From: Notamacropus eugenii
Taxonomy: Eukaryota > Chordata > Mammalia > Diprotodontia > Macropodidae
Length of the DNA: 64,000 bases
Reading direction: 5' to 3'
Assembly (NCBI RefSeq): GCF_028372415.1
Contig: NC_092876.1
Location: 221,575,528-221,639,527 of the forward strand
Shown here: piece by piece, positions 58,601 through 64,000 of the stretch
Numbering within the stretch: position 1 is the stretch's first letter
Layout of the letters: the number at the start of each line of letters is the position of its first letter
Translations under genes and position numbers: made by a program
The notes under the pieces: model-generated
What the model saw: only the letters and a program-made list of their open reading frames with translations
What the model was told of the DNA's origin: nothing
Database searches by the model: none

Positions 58601-59400
58601 GACTACCAATTAGAATGAGTTGATAATCTTCATCATTGCACAGAAGAAGGACTTCAGAGTGTTGGTAGGACTGTCAACTAAGAATTTACATAAACTTGTG
58701 AACAAGGGTAACACAGAGTAAGAAAGAATGAAGGAGCCGTGATCTTCACCACTGGGGAGAGCACCCAAATTGAGGAGATCACACATCCATCACAATATTG
58801 AAATCTGTTGGGACCCAATATTTCCTGCTCTAAAATTACCATGGAAACCAATAGGAAATTATAATTTGCTATACTTTTAAAATGTCTTTTAGGAACATAT
58901 CTTGTGAACAAAGTAAAACCACACATATTGTGATTTGCAAAAATAAGGCAATTAAATCACACAAAATTACCGACTCAAACTCAGCACTTTAATTTTGGGA
59001 AAGCTTAGTTTCCCATTCAGTCATAGTGTTACCATTGAGTTATCTTAGTGTTGCTAATAAGAACAGAAGATGCATTTAGAATCTACCCACTGTATACTTT
59101 TGTCTCTCTATCACTGTAGTGAATTTTTTGTGTATGTGAATTAGAGCTAGAATTACACCAAATGTTGATAATTTTGTACATAATCTCTAGTTCTCTTGAA
59201 ATGCTACAGAGTCTTTTTAATGGTGCCTATCACATTCTGCATTGGTATTTAAGTTATTGTTATTTCTGAACCAGTCTTGGGCTCCCTAGGAGACTGTAAA
59301 GTCTTTGAAAGCAATAACCTTTATACCAACAGCCCCTTTCCTAAACACCAATCATAGTAAGACACTCTTAGTTGCTTCTCCATAAAGATTTGTTGGACCA
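58601..59400. other. Unassigned stretch ending in an L2 3' fragment
   Basis: No gene seen. The last part, about 59275-59400 (GACTGTAAAGTCTTTGAAAG to AGATTTGTTGG), is a plus-strand L2 end. Confidence 0.4.
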
Positions 59401-60698
59401 AATTGGATATATTTAAGAAAGAACCAATAATACCAGGAAGACTTCTGGCTCATTTGAGCAGCAAGATGAAAGACTAGACATTTTCTTTAATGTCCATGAC
59501 CTCTCATACATCATCAAAACAGAAATTATGCTCAAAATATAAAGCCATTTCAGTTGTTTTCGTGGTCTGGGACACCTGAAATTCAAAAGAAGGTTAAAAA
59601 AAAGCAAAACCCAGTAACTGATGCTTTCTGACCCTGAACTCACTCAGCATCCCTCTCTCACCTCCTACACTACCAGCATCAAACTGCACCAGTAGACCCC
59701 AAAACAGGGCAGATTTACATCAGAACAATGCTTGTATTCTGCTCTGCCCTTTCTCTTTCCAGCAGCATAGAGGCTTGTCTCCAGGCTGTTTCTTCAAGAC
59801 TCCAAGATTCAACTGCTAGCTTGGCTGCATACTTTCAAAACCAAAAGTCTGGGGGTGAGGGGTGTGTGCTGAAACCTACAAGCCCCAGCACGGATGTGGA
59901 GAAAACAGCTTCTGTCAGTGCCAGAAAAAGCAGGCTATGAACTGTTGGTACAAGCAAGATCTGAACTTTGGGTACAGAGAACTAAGGAAAGAGGGAGTGA
60001 AATAGGACACAGGACACTGTCCAGGTGGAGACCTATGCTTCATCCCATCAAGCCTGAGGGAAGTACCCAGCAGATATCTGATCACCCAAAAGTCAGTTGG
60101 GGCGGAGCCTTAGGTTGGATCAGTGTGGGAGGAGACTAAGATGCTTTGAGATCCAGCCCTTAAGAAAACCACATTCAGAGGGGAGGGAGTCAGAAGTGAG
60201 CAATAAGGAGGAGAAGTAACAACTGAAAGTGCCAAAGATTTCCAGAAGGACAAATTTAAAAGATCTTAAACATAAATAGATAAATCAATGGGCAAAACAG
60301 TAACAAAAGAAAATATGGCCTCCAGATCGAATAAATGAGTTTAGACATCTATGAATAAATTTTGCAAAATGAAGAAAAAAATGATCCAACCCTTATGAAA
60401 AGAGGAACTTGTGGAATTTGAGGAGAATGTGGGACCACAGCATGTTGTTATGAGTGGTTTAAAAGAGAAATGAAAATTATGAGAACAAAATTTATGTCCT
60501 GAATAGTACAAACTAATGAACAGAATAGAGAAAACTTGAGTATGTAATGGCAAGCCTCAAGAAAGAAACGAAGGAGAGAAAACTAGATTGAGAATGCAAA
60601 TACGTAGAAGTGAAAGACAACTTAGAAGATGAGAAACAAGAACATTCAAAGAAAATACACTTACTATGTAAAGAAAACATACAAACCCAAAAGACAGA

Positions 60699-60881
60699 AT
60701 GTGTAAAGACAACCTAAGGATCGTAGATATCCCAAAAGAACATCACAGGGCAAAAAACTTTAACACTACAATGAAGGAAATGATGGAAGAGAATTGCCCA
60801 GAACAAATTTCAGTGGAAATAATTCACAGGTCACCTCTAGGGGAGAAAAGCTGTAAATTCCAAGATACAAACTGGTTAAAT
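60699..60881 (+). pseudogene. L1 ORF1 remnant (RRM region)
   Basis: DNLRIVDIPKEHHRAKNF and MMEENCP, then ISVEIIHRSP are the typical L1 ORF1 RRM and linker motifs; the flanking coiled coil and carboxy-terminal parts are in other frames. Confidence 0.85.
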
Positions 60882-61975
60882 TGAACAATTCAATGAAAAA
60901 ACAACAAGTTCTGTAAGTCATCAAAAGAAATCCAATTCAAATACAAAGAAAGGATATTGGAATAATGCAAGACTATTCCACACCCAGGAGAAAAAGGAGG
61001 AGGGAATGGAATAATGTTTTCCAAAGAGCACTGGAGTTCAGGATGCTGCTCAGGGTGACCTTTCCTGCAAATCTGAGTTTAACCATGCATAACAAAAGAT
61101 AGATACTTAATAGTGAAGAAGAATTTAAAACATTTTTTAGAAAGAAAACCAGAACTAAAGAGATTAATTGCTTCTTAAAAATTCTAAAAAATAAAAATAT
61201 AGGAAAAGTGAATAAATGCAGACAGCAACAGCAAGTGTGACAACAGAAAGATTAGTGAGATATTTATTTTTAAATACCCAAAGAGAGGAGTGAATGTGGA
61301 AATCTGGTAGAGGAAACAGTGAAGAGGTGGACTGGGGGCATTATAGACAGATCCTAGTGATACCCTACCAGTAGACGAATGCTTCTTTTGTGGAGCTACA
61401 TTGCAACATGGGAGGGTACATCAAGGGGGTGGAATAGGAAATAGAGAGGATGCACTGGATTAAATTCAAAAGACAGCAATGAGGGGAAGGTGACCTCTGT
61501 GGTCTCAGAATAAGAAGAGCTTACAGTGGAGTAGGTGAAGAGGAGGGGGTGACGAATTTAAAAAGGGAAGAAAGAAAGGAAGCCTTATTTTGGAGGTGGG
61601 AGGGAGTTCCGCTGATGAATGATCCTACAGGTAAAGGGAGATAAAGAATTTACATTGTATGAGATCTGAGAGATTTAGTGCCTGAAAAGACTATTTATCT
61701 AGGGAAGAGAGCCATTGGAACTCCTGGGAGCACCTGACACCTGGAAGAGTGAGAGAGTATGGATATAGGGAAAAGATTTCTGGGCAAATGTAGGGGGGAA
61801 AAGTCAGCAAAAGATGGTATAGATCAAATGCTCTACCAAGGGATGGTGTCCTCTCTGACAGCTACAATAATAGATATTGTTCTGAGAGTGAGGCACAGAG
61901 GAAAAAGGGAATCTATGGGATAACCTTATGTAATGATAAATTTAAATGGGAAGATCTTCCCCATTCATTAACAGG

Positions 61976-62525
61976 ACCATGTGAACTGCTTAAGTCACAT
62001 GTAAGCCTAAGTCACATGAGTTTGAGTCACATGAAGCCTGCGGTGGGAGAAGTTTGCTGAACAGACGGAGCAGGAAGGGTGGAACAGGAAGAAGCAGAAC
62101 TGGAGCAGAGCCTAGAGGAAATCTGGTCATGAGAGCAGTCAGCACTAGGAAGAATTTAGGCAAGCAGGCAGCTGGCTAGCAGGAGTGAAAGAGCTTGTTT
62201 GTGATTTTGTTTAATGGAGCTGGTTTGTGGGGAGCCTAGAAGGGAGAAGGCTTGGAGGTGGTGTTGTCCTCTGCATTGTTATTGTGTATAGATTTTTATT
62301 ACTGTGGTTAATTTGGCTTTCTGGTGTTGGGATTCAGCTTTCTGGTGTCTGAATAGATGTTTTGGTTCTGTCTTCCATGTGGCGAGTCTATTGTATTTCA
62401 TGATTGAGAATTGCCCTGGGATATTCATGGCTGCTGTAGATGCTGGGAATATTGCATTGGTGCCACACCTTATAAGGAAGTGGCAGAAAGTGCCTAGAGA
62501 GCAGAGGTTAGAATAGATACCCTGG
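61976..62525 (+). repeat. Unclassified insert inside the L1
   Basis: About 550 bp unlike the L1 around it, less A-rich, with GTCACATG three times near its left end (61994, 62011 and 62026). Resembles an LTR or composite SINE in layout, but I find neither clear termini nor a target duplication. Confidence 0.4.
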
Positions 62526-62964
62526 AAACTTTGACTGCATGAAGAATATAGAGAAAAAAGAAAGAGAGAAGTTGTTTGGAAGGGTCATGAATCAGAGAAT
62601 GAGGGTCTAGAATAAACAGAAAGAGGTGATGACTAATGAAAAGAGTGAAAGAAATTTTTTTTGGAAAGGAATACAAAAAATAAAATTAAAAAAACTAATG
62701 AACAGGACTAGCTGAAGAGGAGGAGAGGAAAACAGAGGGAAGGGGGAGAAATACATAGCTAGATAAATGCAAGAGAGAGGAGCTAATAAACAAAACCCTA
62801 AGTGAAAAGGGTAGCTAATGAGAAGAGGGAATCAGGGGACTAGAAGAAGAGCTGGTGGGAATAGTGCCACCTTAAGAAAAAAAAGATTAAAATAGCCAAA
62901 GCAGCATAATACTATGTTTGTAGTAGAAGAGAAGAAAAATTCATAACCTGAAAAAATAAAATAA

Positions 62965-64000
62965 TTTTAGATATAGATGGAGGAAAATGTAAACCTAACT
63001 CTTACAACTTTAAATGTGAATGGATTAAACAATCCAATAAAATGAAAAAAAGAGTATAGATTGGACAGGAACAAAAACCCCCGAATCTTTTTCTTGAAAG
63101 AAACACATTTAAATAATAATGCACTCACAAAATAAGACTTAGAGAATGAAAAAATTTACTCTGTATCAAATGAGTTAAAAAAGCAGGTATGGCCATCAAC
63201 CTGTCAGACAAAATAAACACATGGTAATGATGTGAAAAAAATGTATCAAAATTTCTGGGCTACAACTAAAGCAGTCTTTAAGGGAAAATAATAGTCTTAC
63301 AAAAAGAACATTAAAAAACAGAAAAAGAAGACTAATGAGCTAAATATGCATTTAAAACATTAAAATTAGAAACAAAAAACCTATAGAATTTATAAGTAAA
63401 AGTTGGTTCTTTGAAAAAACTAATAAAGTTGATAAACTCTTAGAAGATAATTTGATTATAAATAAGAGAGTAGAAAAATCAAATAATTAAAATAACAAAG
63501 AGCAAAATGAAATCACAACAAAACCAGAAGAAATAAAAAGAATAATCAGAATATATGTGGAGCTATATGCTAACAAAACTGAGAACATAAATGAAATGGA
63601 GGAATACTTTCAAAAATAAGAAATACCCAAACTATCAAAGGACCAGATAGAGACCTTAAAAGCCAATCTCAGAAAAAAAGAAATATATCTAGCTCTAAAG
63701 GAACTACCCAAGGAAAAAAATTTGGACCTGATTAAATCGCAGGAGAATTCTATCAACTTTTGAAGAGCAGATAGTACTCATACTTCACAGATTATTCTCA
63801 AAAATTGAGAAAGAATGCTACCAGAATACTTTTATGAGACAAATACAATCCTAACATCTAAACCAGGGAAAGATAAAACACAAAAAGAGAACTATAGGCC
63901 AGTATCATCAATGAACTTTGGCTCAAAAATTTTAAACAAAATCCTATCAAACAGATTATAGTGAAATCATTCATTATGATCAAGTGGAATTTAAACCAAG
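62965..64000 (+). pseudogene. L1 ORF2 remnant: endonuclease start and RT part
   Basis: Near 63000 the frame reads LTTLNVNGLN, the opening of the L1 endonuclease. Near 63880 it reads [20 protein letters not shown], the reverse transcriptase motif. Most of the endonuclease between is deleted or scrambled and frames change repeatedly. It continues past the window. Confidence 0.85.

Larger units (their letters stand above)
59420..64000 (+). mobile_element. Decayed L1, 5' part, running off the window
   Basis: 5' UTR-like sequence from about 59420-59600, with CCCCAAAACAGGGCAG and CAAGCCCCAGCACGG. ORF1 remnants follow at about 60300-61200, an inter-ORF or inserted region at 61200-62960, and ORF2 remnants from 62965. 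The 3' end lies beyond 64000. Many stops and frameshifts; immobile. Confidence 0.8.

Noticed and set aside
50000..64000. Exons of FAP, expected by synteny on this side
   Set aside because: None recognised; the region is repeats and unassigned sequence.

Overview
The window is vertebrate nuclear DNA, AT-rich and packed with interspersed repeats. The repeat mix points to a marsupial: many L1 3' ends of the marsupial type, HAL1 (half-L1) elements, tRNA-headed SINEs sharing a CORE/MIR-like body, many MIR, L2 and CR1/L3 relics, and hAT non-autonomous elements. The one gene I can support is a complete proglucagon gene (GCG) on the minus strand. Its predicted glucagon differs from the human hormone only by Ser at position 28, a substitution I recall for opossum glucagon. 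No bacterial, plasmid or phage features were seen.

Layout. 1-5.7 kb: mostly unassigned sequence with a compound GT/GA microsatellite, a hAT element with perfect 8-bp target duplications, and a MIR split by a younger SINE. 5.7-11.1 kb: a nested pile. A minus-strand HAL1 is interrupted by a minus-strand L1, which is itself interrupted by a plus-strand L1; a very short L1 tail with a 15-bp duplication sits beside it. 11-20 kb: purine-rich microsatellites, three L1 3' fragments, a full-length 7SL RNA retropseudogene, a hAT element and an old unnamed repeat. 20-28 kb: MIRs, a CR1/L3 relic, a GGAA microsatellite, a 1.2-kb L1 fragment and SINEs. 28.2-30.6 kb: a nearly complete plus-strand HAL1 with ORF1 and a 3' tail but no ORF2. 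31-34.4 kb: old repeats and a TG microsatellite. 34.46-49.76 kb: GCG. 49.8-59.4 kb: 5' flank of GCG, then a hAT element, L2, MIR, L1 fragments and a 585-bp solo LTR. 59.4-64 kb: 5' part of a decayed plus-strand L1 (ORF1 and ORF2 remnants) that runs off the window and holds an unclassified insert.

GCG has six exons in the same arrangement as other mammals: exon 1 is 5' UTR, exon 2 the signal peptide and start of GRPP, exon 3 glucagon, exon 4 GLP-1, exon 5 GLP-2, exon 6 the last two codons and the 3' UTR. The five introns have GT-AG ends and the reading frame is intact (179 codons plus stop). The promoter keeps a TATA box and the G1/G4 islet control block, and the 3' UTR keeps blocks recognisable from human. 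By known synteny DPP4 would lie past the low-coordinate side and FAP past the high-coordinate side, but I recognised no exon of either here.
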